IMG/VR virus record: IMGVR_UViG_3300024933_000006
Coordinates: 1-24,221 of that record
Source of the DNA: a virus
Reading direction: 5' to 3' (one strand)
Length of the DNA: 24,221 nucleotides
Shown: positions 1 through 8,169 of the stretch, piece by piece
Numbering within the stretch: position 1 is the first letter of the stretch
Layout: every line of letters starts with the position of its first letter
Notes under the pieces: generated by a model
The model's input: only the letters and a program-made list of their open reading frames with translations
What the model was told of the DNA's origin: nothing
Databases searched by the model: none
Made by a program: the position numbers and the translations under genes

Positions 1-456
1 GATCGACTGGTCCAGGTAGGCATTGGCGTGCGACTGGGCCACGGGGCGGGCCAGCTTGGTGAAATCCACGGCCGAACGGATGTTCGTCATGGTGTCGCCC
101 AGCTTCACGGGGATACGGGCCTGGTCCACACGGGTGCGGGCCTTGTCGTATGCCAGGCCGGTGCCCTTGCCCTCGACCATGCGCGATCCCATGATGGGGC
201 GCATCTTGGACGGCTGCACGAAATGGAATTCCACCTCGTCGCCCGTGCCGCGAGACAGGTCCATCGCCTTCACGATGGGGTAGTCCGAGCTGGACTGCTT
301 GCGGATCATTTCCGCCACCTTCCCCTCGCCCTTGGGCAGGGGGCCGGAGAGCTGGCCAAGGCGCGAAAGGCGGTTCTCGGCCAGGGCAAACATGCCCGCC
401 GACTGGACGAATGCGGCCTTGTCGGAACCGGCCGCCACATGGCTGTTCATGGTCAT
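1..456 (-). CDS. Phage major capsid protein, N4-gp56/DUF4043 type (C-terminus cut by window edge)
   Basis: The first 152 codons are present and the frame is open to base 1. The start ATG at 456-454 is preceded by a near-perfect ribosome site (AGGAGGT, 4-5 bases away); a second in-frame ATG lies at 450. The protein begins MTMNSHVAAGSDKAAFVQSA and continues with RLSRLGQLSGPLPKG, DYPIVKAMDLSRGTGDEVEF and LGDTMTNIRSAVDFTKLARP. This is the N-terminal pattern I associate with the DUF4043 (Phage_capsid_3) relatives of the N4 gp56 capsid protein, which builds the icosahedral head. It lies directly downstream of the scaffold candidate in the leftward packaging-head operon, as expected for a coat gene. 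The family call rests on motif memory; the capsid role is also supported by the portal, scaffold, coat order. Confidence 0.8.
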   Translation of the reverse strand, partial: MTMNSHVAAGSDKAAFVQSAGMFALAENRLSRLGQLSGPLPKGEGKVAEMIRKQSSSDYPIVKAMDLSRGTGDEVEFHFVQPSKMRPIMGSRMVEGKGTGLAYDKARTRVDQARIPVKLGDTMTNIRSAVDFTKLARPVAQSHANAYLDQSI

Positions 457-479
457 AGTGACCTCCTTCGATGGGATGG

Positions 480-502
480 GGGCGGCTCATCACGAGCGGC
501 CC
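480..502 (-). other. Stem-loop in the leader of the capsid gene
   Basis: Nine-base arms at 480-488 and 494-502 pair with one mismatch around the loop ATCAC (GTGAT on the transcribed strand). It lies between the scaffold stop and the capsid ribosome site. There is no T-run, so it is not a simple terminator; it may be an RNA processing or stability element. Confidence 0.4.
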
Positions 503-511
503 GTTCAATTA

Positions 512-1528
512 CTAAATGGCGTTCATCACGCGCTCGATCTGCTCGGGCGTCATGTCCTGCATGCGCTCAATGAGCGCGTTCGGGCTGGTGCCGGCCATGG
601 CCGCCACCTGCTGCGACACGTCGGTGTGCTGCTCGCCCGCTGCCTCCGACAGCGAGTGGGGGACGCGGCGCTGCACCTCCGGTGCCTTGCCATCGCCCTG
701 AGCACGCGGTGCAGGAGCGGCCTTGCCGGTCTGCGCCTTGAACGTGTCAAAAACTTCAACCACCTCCTGCGCCGTGCCACCCGTCTTCGGGTCCAGCACG
801 CCTGCCACGGCTGCGCGCGAGAAGCTTGGGAGCGCCTGCATCCAGGCTCCGAACTCGGCCGACTGCACGATCTCGTCCGCATCGGGATGCTTCTGATAGA
901 TCGTGTTCAGGTGGCCGTCGCTCGCTTCCTTGGCCTGCTGCTCCTTGAGCGGCTTCAGCGCCTGGGCGCTTTCCTGGCGCAGCTCGGCGCGCAGTTCCTC
1001 GCGCATCTGGGCCATCATGGTTCCCAGGCCCTTGGCGATGGCTTCCTCGGAGAAGTCGCCGAACATCGAAATGTCAACGCCTTGCCCGATGGCCGCCTTT
1101 GCCGCTGCCAGGTTCTGGTCTGCCTGGGTCTGCGCCTGACCTGCGTCCGCACGGTCCTGCGCCTTCCCCTCGGCTTGGCCCAGATTGGCCTGCTGCTTGG
1201 CGGTCATCTCCGCAACTTGTGCACGGAGCGTTTCGTTCTCGCCTTCCAGCGTCTTCGCGTGGTTTCGCGCCTGTTCCAGCTTCTCGTAGGGGATGGTGTA
1301 GGCGCCGGACTTGCTGGCAATCGCAGCGCCTGCGGGTTCATCGCCCGTGTTCGGCTTGTCCTGTGCCTGGCCTTGAGCGCCCTGCCCTGCGGTATCCGCC
1401 GCAGTGCCAGCGCCATCGGCCGCACCATTCGTGTTGTCCTGTTCGCCCTGGATCACGGCGTCGTCGCTGTCCAGCGATTCGCCGTTGAGGGCCTTTTCGA
1501 GAAATTCCGCCGGAGTAAGTCCTGGCAT
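512..1528 (-). CDS. Putative phage head scaffolding protein
   Basis: This is a 338-residue acidic, Ala/Gln/Glu-rich protein lying between portal and coat genes, the usual place of the scaffold that guides procapsid assembly and is then lost. It starts MPGLTPAEFLEKALNG, followed by a low-complexity Gly/Ala/Gln/Asp stretch, a heptad-rich middle segment (YEKLEQARNHAKTLEGENE) typical of a coiled coil, and a C-terminus ending in LIERMQDMTPEQIERVMNAI. The start at 1528 is chosen because GGAG lies 8 bases upstream. The frame also opens at ATG 1573, which would add 15 residues but has no ribosome site. No catalytic motif is visible. Identification rests on composition, length and position rather than a recognised domain. 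Confidence 0.65.
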   Translation of the reverse strand: MPGLTPAEFLEKALNGESLDSDDAVIQGEQDNTNGAADGAGTAADTAGQGAQGQAQDKPNTGDEPAGAAIASKSGAYTIPYEKLEQARNHAKTLEGENETLRAQVAEMTAKQQANLGQAEGKAQDRADAGQAQTQADQNLAAAKAAIGQGVDISMFGDFSEEAIAKGLGTMMAQMREELRAELRQESAQALKPLKEQQAKEASDGHLNTIYQKHPDADEIVQSAEFGAWMQALPSFSRAAVAGVLDPKTGGTAQEVVEVFDTFKAQTGKAAPAPRAQGDGKAPEVQRRVPHSLSEAAGEQHTDVSQQVAAMAGTSPNALIERMQDMTPEQIERVMNAI

Positions 1529-1638
1529 GTTGCGTGCTCCATCCCAGCTATCCGGCTGGGCCTGAATGGGCATGCGGGTTGAGGGATGGGCCAGGACAGA
1601 AGCCCTGGCCGTCCGCTCTCCTGCTGCGGGAGGTGCTG

Positions 1639-1651
1639 CCTCATCACGAGG
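1639..1651 (-). other. Small hairpin upstream of the scaffold gene
   Basis: CCTC-ATCAC-GAGG folds into a 4-bp stem with the same loop and inner bases as the hairpin in front of the capsid gene (11-mer CTCATCACGAG at both places). The surrounding 1529-1742 stretch otherwise holds no gene that I can support. Confidence 0.3.
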
Positions 1652-1742
1652 TGGCGTTTCGCCCGGCGCTTCACAGCGGGGGGCTTGGGGACAGTGTCGA
1701 AGGGATGCGCGGAAAGCCTTCGCCCTATACCGGGCGGGCGTG

Positions 1743-1766
1743 AAAAAGCCGCCTCGGTGGGCGGCT
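1743..1766 (-). terminator. Rho-independent terminator after the inserted HNH gene
   Basis: On the minus strand, perfect 7-bp arms AGCCGCC and GGCGGCT enclose a 6-base loop and are followed by five Ts. It lies 22 bases past the stop of the HNH gene and ahead of the scaffold gene, so it would partly or fully uncouple scaffold and capsid from the upstream portal transcript unless antitermination or a new promoter in 1529-1742 operates. Confidence 0.8.
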
Positions 1767-1788
1767 GGATTGCGTTACGGGCTTCGGG

Positions 1789-2499
1789 CTACAGCAGGAA
1801 GCCTAGCGACTGCATAAAGTCAATCGGGTCTTTGGCGCTCTTGGATAGATTGCACGGCGGGCACAAGAGCTGCAGATTGGTGCGCTGGTTTGTTCCGCCG
1901 CGCGCCAACGGCTTGATGTGGTCAAGGTGGTAAGGCCCTCCGGCGATTGACGCCTTGCATACCGCACACCTGCCGCGCTGCGCATGCATCAGGAAGCTGA
2001 CCACGGTGGCATCAATTACGCCAGCTGCGCGCCGCATGGCCTTTGCTGCTTTTCTGCTCGGCCGCAAGCGGTCTTTGTTCGCGTGGTACCAGGCCCGGGT
2101 CGCCTTTCTGACGCGATCAACATTCGCAGCGCGCCACGCCATGGTCTGCGAATGCAGCTTCGCTCTATTTGCTTTCCTGCGCTCTGAGATCGCGTCAGCA
2201 GCTCTGGCATGGTGCTCTCTCGCGCGTCGCATTAGCCTATCCCGGTTCGCCTGGTAATAGGCTGCGGACTTCTCCTTGCGAACTTCTTCCGCACCTTCGG
2301 CGTAGTACGACTCTTTTTTCTTGGCCGTGATCTGCTCTGCGTGCTGGCGGTTGTAATCTGCCTGCTTTGCCGCGACGCAGGCTTTGCATTCACCTCTTAG
2401 GCCGTCCTTGCAGCAAGCGGCCTTATAGAACTCCGCGTGAGGCTTCTCGATCCCGCAGGTGCGGCACTGCTTCGCCGCGATAAAATCATTGCCAGCCAT
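1789..2499 (-). CDS. HNH homing-type endonuclease inserted in the head operon
   Basis: This 236-residue basic protein has two zinc-binding parts. The N-terminal knuckle uses C12xxC15 and C38xxC41. The C-terminal HNH nuclease domain has CAVC (178-181), YHLDHIKPLARGG with the catalytic His pair around 191-194, a conserved Asn near 208 and CPPC (213-216). The middle (residues 50-160) is a charged helical repeat with several tyrosines and YHANKDRLR-like units. The start at 2499 has AAGGAG 5 bases upstream. The gene separates portal from scaffold, has visibly lower GC than both and carries its own terminator, all signs of a free-standing selfish insertion. A role in packaging is possible, since some phages use HNH proteins with terminase, but the distance from the terminase genes argues against it. 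Confidence 0.85.
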   Translation of the reverse strand: MAGNDFIAAKQCRTCGIEKPHAEFYKAACCKDGLRGECKACVAAKQADYNRQHAEQITAKKKESYYAEGAEEVRKEKSAAYYQANRDRLMRRAREHHARAADAISERRKANRAKLHSQTMAWRAANVDRVRKATRAWYHANKDRLRPSRKAAKAMRRAAGVIDATVVSFLMHAQRGRCAVCKASIAGGPYHLDHIKPLARGGTNQRTNLQLLCPPCNLSKSAKDPIDFMQSLGFLL

Positions 2500-2568
2500 G
2501 ACGACTCCTTCCCAGTCTGAATGGTTAGAGCCCGCGCCGGATTGCCGTCCGCCGTGGGCTCGCCTATT

Positions 2569-4788
2569 TTAGTCAGTTCGTAGCGTTTCGATTCCATCAT
2601 TTCCACCTGCTGCCGCGCTCTGCGGCTGCATCGGTGACTGCGGCGTGGTCGGGCTTGTGTCTCCAGGCATGCCGCCCGGCTGTTCGACTGGAACGACCTG
2701 CTCTGGCACCGGGTAATTCGGGTCGGCACCTGCGGGGGTCGGCGGCTGCCAGCCAGCGTTTTGCATCACCACATCACCAATGGGCGCAATCATCGGGTTG
2801 AGCGCGATCTTCTCGCCCGCCTGCATCGCTGCAAATGCGCTGGTCACGCCGGTTTGCACCGCTTGTGCCACCAGATTCTTGATGCGCGCGTCGCTCTCGG
2901 CCTGCTTGATGTCCAGCTCGCGGGCCTTGAGGTCGTACATCAGCTCCTGCTTCACCTGCGTGCGGATCGCCTCGGGGTCGGCCTGGCCCTTCGATGCCCG
3001 GATGGCATCCACCACCTCCTTCTTGCGGGGCAGGTCCATGAGGTCGATCAGGAACGGCATCACCACCTGCTGAACCTCGGGCGGCGCGGCCTTGATGGAC
3101 TCCGACAGCGCGTTGAGCTGCTGCGTGCGGAAGCTGCTGGACGTGGGCACGTCCTCCAGCGCCACCTTGAGCCGCGTGCGCTGCACGTCGTTGGACAGCA
3201 GCACGATGTTGGTCATCGGGTCCACCTCGGGGCGGTTCAGCACCACCGTGCGCGCCGGGTTGATGACATCGCCCTCGATCACCACCGTGGTTTCCTCCTT
3301 GCCCACGTCCTCGATGATGAGCGCCAGCAGCAACTCGCCCACCAGGGCGCGCGCCTCCTTGAAGTTGTCCATGAGGTCGGCCAGCGACACCTGGGACTGC
3401 TCAAGCTGGGTCTGCTCCTGCACGCCGCTGGTGGCCGTGCCAGTCTGGCCCTGGAAGGCCGGCGTCACGCCCGACACCCGGGCTGCCGCCGCGCGCGAGT
3501 CCTGCATGAGCTGGAATTGCTGCGCGTTGAGCTGGAAATCCCGGTTGCGCTCGAAGACGCCGCCGTCCTTCATGGCCTCGGGGTCCAGCACGAAATCAGC
3601 ATCCACGCGCGAGGACATCTGCCGGAATTGCTGATCCGTCATTGCCACGGCGCCCTTGGTGCGCTTCGTCTCCACCGCCGACATGCCCCAGCGCAGCTTG
3701 GAAATGGTGCTGTTCAGGTTGTCCTGCGGGAAAAGCATGTCGCGGACCAGCCCGAACAGGATGCCGGTCATGTCTTCCTGGCAGCCAATCACCCGCACGT
3801 AGGGGAAATGGCGGTGCGGGTACGGGCTCGGGCCGTCGAACAGGCGATGCGGCCCCATCCAGTAGGCGCGGCGCACCACGGGCAACAGTTCCTCCACCAG
3901 CTTGCCACGGCCCAGCGCCAGCGCCGCCTGGTGCAGCTCGCTGGCCTCGTCGTACTTCACCGCGCGCCCGTCCTTCATCTTGAGCATGACGGTCGTCACC
4001 CAGCGGCGATACCACAGCTCCGTGATGCACACGGTCCTGTTTTCCTCGTTGTAGTAGTTGTCCTCCTGCACCGTCCAAGCGCGCTCGGCCTCGGCAGCCG
4101 ACTGCAGGCCCGTGGACTGGCCGCCCTCCAGCTCCTGCGCCGCGAAGTGGGCCATCCACTTATCCGGCCCGCCGTGGGCGATCAGCGTGGCGTGCTCGGG
4201 GAACATGCGCGCGGCCCGCGAGCGGCTGATCCAGCGGCGGCGGTACAGCCAGCGCGCATCGCTCAGGTCCGGCTCGATGGCCTTCATGTCCCACCAGATT
4301 TCATTGCGGTGGATGTAGCGGCACTTGTAGGGGAACTCCAGGCTGTTCGATGCCCGCGCCACCTCCACCCAGCCGATGCCCACGGCGCACGCTGGCTTGA
4401 ACGCCTGCGACAGCGCGCGGTCGGCCTTGCTGTGCCGCTCGGCCTGGTTCAGGCGGAAGTTGAGCGCGTCGGCCACGTCCTGGCCGCCGGGCTCGCCGTC
4501 CGGCGTCACGCGCCAGTCGGTGCGCGTCTTGGCCTCGTAGCCGCACACCGCCGCGATGGCCGGGCCGATGATGTTCTCCTTGGCCGGGGGGATGCCCATG
4601 GCCTGCATCTTGCGCAGCAGGTCCGTGCCGAGCTGGTTGCCGTCCGCGTAGTCGGCCTCCTTGTCGGCCTGGGCGCGCCACGCGGGCTGGCCCAGCGCCT
4701 CGCGCACGATGGCCGCGAACTCGTCAATGCTGATGGGCTGGTCGTCGCCGTCCTGCAGCTCGTCGGGGGTGGTGGTGGGGTTCAGCAT
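2569..4788 (-). CDS. Phage portal protein, P22-like
   Basis: This 739-residue protein should form the dodecameric ring at one capsid vertex through which DNA is packaged and ejected and to which the tail attaches. The length matches the P22 portal class (about 725). Recognisable stretches include DWRVTPDGEPGGQDVADALN, RYIHRNEIWWDMKAIEPDLS, LFGLVRDMLFPQDNLNSTIS and a Met/Gln/Pro-rich tail. The frame opens at 4959, but the first 57 codons are Pro/Arg/Thr-rich read-through of the terminase gene. I place the start at ATG 4788, with GAGG 8 bases upstream and 13 bases after the terminase stop; ATG 4794 is the alternative. It follows large terminase in the usual packaging order. Confidence 0.85.
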   Translation of the reverse strand: MLNPTTTPDELQDGDDQPISIDEFAAIVREALGQPAWRAQADKEADYADGNQLGTDLLRKMQAMGIPPAKENIIGPAIAAVCGYEAKTRTDWRVTPDGEPGGQDVADALNFRLNQAERHSKADRALSQAFKPACAVGIGWVEVARASNSLEFPYKCRYIHRNEIWWDMKAIEPDLSDARWLYRRRWISRSRAARMFPEHATLIAHGGPDKWMAHFAAQELEGGQSTGLQSAAEAERAWTVQEDNYYNEENRTVCITELWYRRWVTTVMLKMKDGRAVKYDEASELHQAALALGRGKLVEELLPVVRRAYWMGPHRLFDGPSPYPHRHFPYVRVIGCQEDMTGILFGLVRDMLFPQDNLNSTISKLRWGMSAVETKRTKGAVAMTDQQFRQMSSRVDADFVLDPEAMKDGGVFERNRDFQLNAQQFQLMQDSRAAAARVSGVTPAFQGQTGTATSGVQEQTQLEQSQVSLADLMDNFKEARALVGELLLALIIEDVGKEETTVVIEGDVINPARTVVLNRPEVDPMTNIVLLSNDVQRTRLKVALEDVPTSSSFRTQQLNALSESIKAAPPEVQQVVMPFLIDLMDLPRKKEVVDAIRASKGQADPEAIRTQVKQELMYDLKARELDIKQAESDARIKNLVAQAVQTGVTSAFAAMQAGEKIALNPMIAPIGDVVMQNAGWQPPTPAGADPNYPVPEQVVPVEQPGGMPGDTSPTTPQSPMQPQSAAAGGNDGIETLRTD

Positions 4789-4801
4789 GGTCATGCCCTC
4801 A

Positions 4802-6409
4802 TCAGGTGCGCCAGTCGGGGGCTGGCGGCATTTCAAAATCGTTCTTGGTGCCGTAGGCGTCGTCGGTGGGCGTGTAGAGGCCCGATTCCTTGGCCTGTGC
4901 CCACTGGCGCAGGGCGTCGGCGGCCTCGGTGCACCCGTTGCTCTTGTCGGGCTCGTCAAGGAACTTCGCCATGGCCTGGCTGTACTTCTTGCGGTAGCCG
5001 CGCAGGCGCTCCAGGCCGAAGGAGCAGGCCTCCTTGTCGAACCAGGCGCCGCGCATGTGCTTGCGTAGCGTGTTCACCCCGGTCATGAGATGGGTCACGC
5101 GGGGCACGATCACGAACTTCTGGCCTGGCATCAGGCCCTGCAGAATCTGCTTGGTGGATCGGTTGGTATCGCCCAGGCGCTTGTGGTCCGCGTCGTGGGG
5201 TAGGTAGTGCTTGCCGAAGACAAAGCCCAGGAGCTGCAGTTGGCGCACGTAGTGCTTGAGGTCTTCGTCGTGCTCTTCGTAGTACCCGATGAAACGGTCC
5301 TCGCCGCGCAGTTGCTGGGCGAACCAGATCGCGCACCCGTCGCTGTTGCCGATGTCCCAGAACGTGTGGACAGGCAGGTCCAGCAGCGGCACGGCCGTGA
5401 TTCCGCCGCGCTTGGTCAGCTCGGTGATGGCCTTGGTGAGGTAGTGGCCCTCGGTGGACTGCTGGAAGGCCTCGCGCGGCGTGGATGGGTACTCCTGCCA
5501 CATGCGTTCCTCGCGCCCGGCGAAGTCGGCGGCCTGGGTCGCCACGTACCACGCGCGCTGCTCCATGTCGATGGTGGTGGACATTTCCACCTCGGCCTGC
5601 TCGAAATACTCGTGCTGCTTGGGCGTTATGACCACCGCGCTCGCGTCCATGCGGTAGTTCGGTTCCTGCCACCACGCATAGAAGTGGAAACGGTAGTCGC
5701 GCGGCGTCAGCTTCTGGTGGGAGTGGTGCAGCGCCTCGGCCTGCGTGCACAGGTCGTAGAAGTCGCCGTTGGCGCCCTCGGCAGTGCTCTCGATCACCAG
5801 GATGCCGGTGAGCGGCACGGCCGGGATGGAGCCGGTCATGACCTCCTTGGCCTTGTCCGGGAACTTGGCGCAAATCTTCCCGAACTCGCTGATGTGCAGC
5901 CGGTGGATGGTGCCAGAGCGCATCGACGTGGCCACACGGATGCTGCTGTTGTTGTGCGCGAAAAGCAGCTCTGTCGCACTGTCGCGGGCCAGCGGGAAGC
6001 GCTCGCGGATTTCCTCGGGCAGGCTGGTGTAGGCGTACTTCACCTTGTCCCGAAAGATCACCTCGGCCGCCTCGCGGTCCTGGGCGATGATGCCGCAGCG
6101 CTGGTCGGCGTTGAAAAGCGCGTGGTCCAGCCACAGGATGGCAATCAGGGTCGTGAACCCAAGCTGTCGGGCTTTCAGGATCAGGTTTCGATGCCACAGC
6201 CTGCGCATGAATCGCTTCTGCGCGCGGTTGGGCTTGAACGGCACACTGAACGTGTCCCCGACCTTTCCTCCCTTCATGTCGTCGCCCTTGACCATGATCT
6301 TGTAGAGGCAGCCCGAGAACAGCCGCCACTCAGGATCGGCCAGACACCGCTCCAGTTCCTCGGCACTGGTCGGCATCTGGTTGAGGGAGACACTCACGCG
6401 ACGGGCCAT
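4802..6409 (-). CDS. terL: Terminase large subunit
   Basis: This is the 535-residue ATPase-nuclease motor that cuts and pumps phage DNA into the prohead. Visible features are the adenine-contact-like region FKPNRAQKRFMRRLWHR (58-74), a variant Walker A KARQLGFTT (79-87), a Walker B strand ILVIES (203-208) with the catalytic glutamate, and a C-terminal RNase H-fold nuclease with FWDIGNSDG (Asp352) and LPHDADH (Asp406/408). The start at 6409 has GAGG 6 bases upstream and lies one base past the small-subunit stop. The frame continues upstream to 6661 but that part is Arg/Thr-rich shadow of the small subunit. The variant Walker A with Q-L-G-F in place of the classic GKT is usual for this group. 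Confidence 0.93.
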   Translation of the reverse strand: MARRVSVSLNQMPTSAEELERCLADPEWRLFSGCLYKIMVKGDDMKGGKVGDTFSVPFKPNRAQKRFMRRLWHRNLILKARQLGFTTLIAILWLDHALFNADQRCGIIAQDREAAEVIFRDKVKYAYTSLPEEIRERFPLARDSATELLFAHNNSSIRVATSMRSGTIHRLHISEFGKICAKFPDKAKEVMTGSIPAVPLTGILVIESTAEGANGDFYDLCTQAEALHHSHQKLTPRDYRFHFYAWWQEPNYRMDASAVVITPKQHEYFEQAEVEMSTTIDMEQRAWYVATQAADFAGREERMWQEYPSTPREAFQQSTEGHYLTKAITELTKRGGITAVPLLDLPVHTFWDIGNSDGCAIWFAQQLRGEDRFIGYYEEHDEDLKHYVRQLQLLGFVFGKHYLPHDADHKRLGDTNRSTKQILQGLMPGQKFVIVPRVTHLMTGVNTLRKHMRGAWFDKEACSFGLERLRGYRKKYSQAMAKFLDEPDKSNGCTEAADALRQWAQAKESGLYTPTDDAYGTKNDFEMPPAPDWRT

Positions 6410-6410
6410 G

Positions 6411-7409
6411 TCAATCCTCGTCGTCGTGGTCGTCCTGGCGCACCGGCAGGCTTGATGCCTTGCGCTCGGGGTCGTCCTGCACCGGTCCGAAGCCGTTGCT
6501 GTTGCCGGATGCCACGCGCGCCAGTAGCGCCGCCAGCGGGTCGGCCTTCTGCTGGTTGTCCTTCTCGTACAGCCCGACGTGCTTGGCCAGCTTCTCCAGC
6601 GCGTCCATCTGGGAATGCGTGAGCACCTCGATTCCGTACTTGGTGGTCTTGGCGCCGGCATACAGCGCCGCGCCGCGCTCGCTCAGGTTGCGGGTGTCCT
6701 TGAGCACTGTTCGCGGCTGGCCGTCGCCGCCGCATTCTGGGCAGTCGCGCACGGGCAGTAGCAGGGGGTTGAAGCCAATGCCGCCCTGCTCGTCAAAGTC
6801 GCCTGGGTTCTTGCCCTTGTCGATCCACACCTCGCGGTCGGTGTTCATTTCCAGCAGGGTGCGCTGGTACTTGTGCCCAATGCCATAGCAGCAGCGGCAG
6901 CAGCCGGTCTTCACTTCCACCAGCTCGCGCGGGTCGGCCAGGGCGATGTTGGCGATCCGCGTCAACACCAGATCGGCCGTGATGGCGGTGCGCTCCTGCT
7001 GCTTTCGGCGCGCATCTGCGATGGCGTGCTGAATCTGAGGTTTTCTGAGGTGGTCGTAGCCCTGCTCCGCTGCGGTATTCGGGCTATACCCGGCACGAAT
7101 CGCAGCCTGGGTGGCGTTCAGGTCCACCATGTATTCCTCCACGAACCGCTGTTGCTTGTCCGTGAGGGGTGATGCTGGGGTGTCCTGCGATGCAGGCTCC
7201 ACGAGTCGCGCAGCGGCCTTCGCGGGCGTTTTGCGCGGTGCGGTCTTGGTGGTGGTCTTGGCCGGTGCTGCAGCCTTCTTCGCGGGGGCAGGTGCTTTCC
7301 GTGCAGGCGCGGCTTTGCCTGCGGCCTTCTTGGGGGCTGCAGGCTTGGCGGCTGGCGCGGGCGGTGTCTTGCGGGGTGCGGGCTTCTTGCCCTGGGGGGA
7401 AGTGGCCAT
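6411..7409 (-). CDS. terS: Terminase small subunit with histone-like tail and zinc-knuckle insertion
   Basis: This 332-residue protein should recognise the phage packaging site and load the large subunit. Residues 1-70 are almost only Ala, Lys, Pro and Thr in KKAA/APAKK units, like the C-terminal tail of histone H1. Residues 82-140 (LTDKQQRFVEEYMVDLNATQ, then AAIRAGYSPNTA) are the Terminase_2 helix-turn-helix. A cysteine cluster GCCRCC (169-174) and CPECGGDG (223-230) looks like a DnaJ-type zinc ribbon split by about 50 residues. The C-terminus is acidic (DDHDDED), perhaps the contact with large terminase. Length is roughly double a minimal small terminase. The start codon is preceded directly by a perfect hairpin rather than a clear ribosome site. 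Confidence 0.87.
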   Translation of the reverse strand: MATSPQGKKPAPRKTPPAPAAKPAAPKKAAGKAAPARKAPAPAKKAAAPAKTTTKTAPRKTPAKAAARLVEPASQDTPASPLTDKQQRFVEEYMVDLNATQAAIRAGYSPNTAAEQGYDHLRKPQIQHAIADARRKQQERTAITADLVLTRIANIALADPRELVEVKTGCCRCCYGIGHKYQRTLLEMNTDREVWIDKGKNPGDFDEQGGIGFNPLLLPVRDCPECGGDGQPRTVLKDTRNLSERGAALYAGAKTTKYGIEVLTHSQMDALEKLAKHVGLYEKDNQQKADPLAALLARVASGNSNGFGPVQDDPERKASSLPVRQDDHDDED

Positions 7410-7427
7410 GCCCGGAGTGTTCCGGGC
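7410..7427 (-). other. Perfect hairpin abutting the small-terminase start codon
   Basis: GCCCGGA-GTGT-TCCGGGC: 7-bp arms and a 4-base loop. On the minus strand the last stem base touches the ATG. No ribosome site is visible between hairpin and ATG, so the structure could restrict translation of the small subunit, or act at the DNA level as a binding site. Confidence 0.45.
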
Positions 7428-7480
7428 AGTGGCTTGGTGGCCTAACCCTATGCTGGGCGCGCCATTTCATTGGTCAATAC

Positions 7481-8158
7481 CTACGGGGAGTCTGGCCCAG
7501 CAGCATCGCTATGCTCTGGTTTACTCACGGCTCCGACGTCTAAAGAATCAGGCGATTCATCAGGGATGGGCGCGGATGGCATATTCACTGCCAAGATCGC
7601 CTCCATCTGCGCGAGGTATCTGTCGCGCTTTTTTCTTGCAGACTGAAATGCAGCTTTTGCTTCGGCGAAAGCTGGGGCGTTTGCAAAGTCATACATCATT
7701 GACTGGGTGCCAGAGGTGCCGGAGCGACCTGCTCGCAATGACGCCTTTTCAGTCGAAGCCACGGCCATCTCGTCGCTTGCAGCATTTGCTAATGCGGTAA
7801 GTGCGGCGAGTTGCACTTGCACGGAACCGTTGGCCACCAATGCCTTTTGAGCAGATGCAGCCTCTTTTAGCTCATGGCGAGTCTCGGCCAACTCTTCCTT
7901 CTGCAGTTTCACGGACCTTGTGAGCCAGTAGAAGGCTGCGAATGCCACCACTGGATTCATAAGCCCACCAAAATAGTCGCCGAACGCTCCCCATTTATCG
8001 GCATTCTCTGCCAAGGGGAGGTTCATCAGCCAAGAGAAGTACACGAAATACCCTCCAACCAGCGCCGCGCCTATCGCAGTCAATGCGAACTTCCATTTAT
8101 CTATCTCACTGTTCAATCCCCCGCTTTCGGCATTCGCTCTCTGCTTCTCCATCATCAT
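7481..8158 (-). CDS. Membrane protein resembling the N-terminus of putAbiC abortive-infection proteins
   Basis: This 225-residue protein has two predicted membrane helices (about 24-46 and 63-81) separated by GAFGDYFGGLMNPVVAFAAF and followed by KLQKEELAETRHELKEA, a coiled coil. That G-x-FGDxFGGLxNP segment leading into L-Q-x-x-EL-x-x-TR-x-EL is the hallmark I know from 'putative phage abortive infection protein' (putAbiC, PF16872). The family usually runs near 300 residues, so the C-terminus here is shorter and different, Ala-rich and hydrophilic. The start ATG 8158 (MMM) has GGGAGAGG just upstream. GC is lower than in its neighbours and it seems to have its own promoter, so it looks like a moron serving superinfection exclusion or defence. 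The function is inferred from the motif only. Confidence 0.7.
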   Translation of the reverse strand: MMMEKQRANAESGGLNSEIDKWKFALTAIGAALVGGYFVYFSWLMNLPLAENADKWGAFGDYFGGLMNPVVAFAAFYWLTRSVKLQKEELAETRHELKEAASAQKALVANGSVQVQLAALTALANAASDEMAVASTEKASLRAGRSGTSGTQSMMYDFANAPAFAEAKAAFQSARKKRDRYLAQMEAILAVNMPSAPIPDESPDSLDVGAVSKPEHSDAAGPDSP

Positions 8159-8169
8159 GGCCTCTCCCG

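Noticed and set aside
299-1582. 427-codon plus-strand open frame at the left end
   Set aside because: Antisense to capsid and scaffold genes, with Leu/Arg/His bias and no start signal.
4789-4959. N-terminal extension of the portal protein to 4959
   Set aside because: Pro/Arg/Thr-rich composition is a shadow of the terminase C-terminus. A ribosome site supports ATG 4788.
2761-5088. 775-codon plus-strand open frame opposite the portal gene
   Set aside because: It is the high-GC shadow of the portal and terminase genes: Leu/His/Arg-rich, no ribosome site, no motif, while the minus strand encodes recognised proteins.
5207-6622. 471-codon plus-strand open frame opposite large terminase
   Set aside because: Same type of antisense shadow. 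The terminase motifs on the minus strand are clear.
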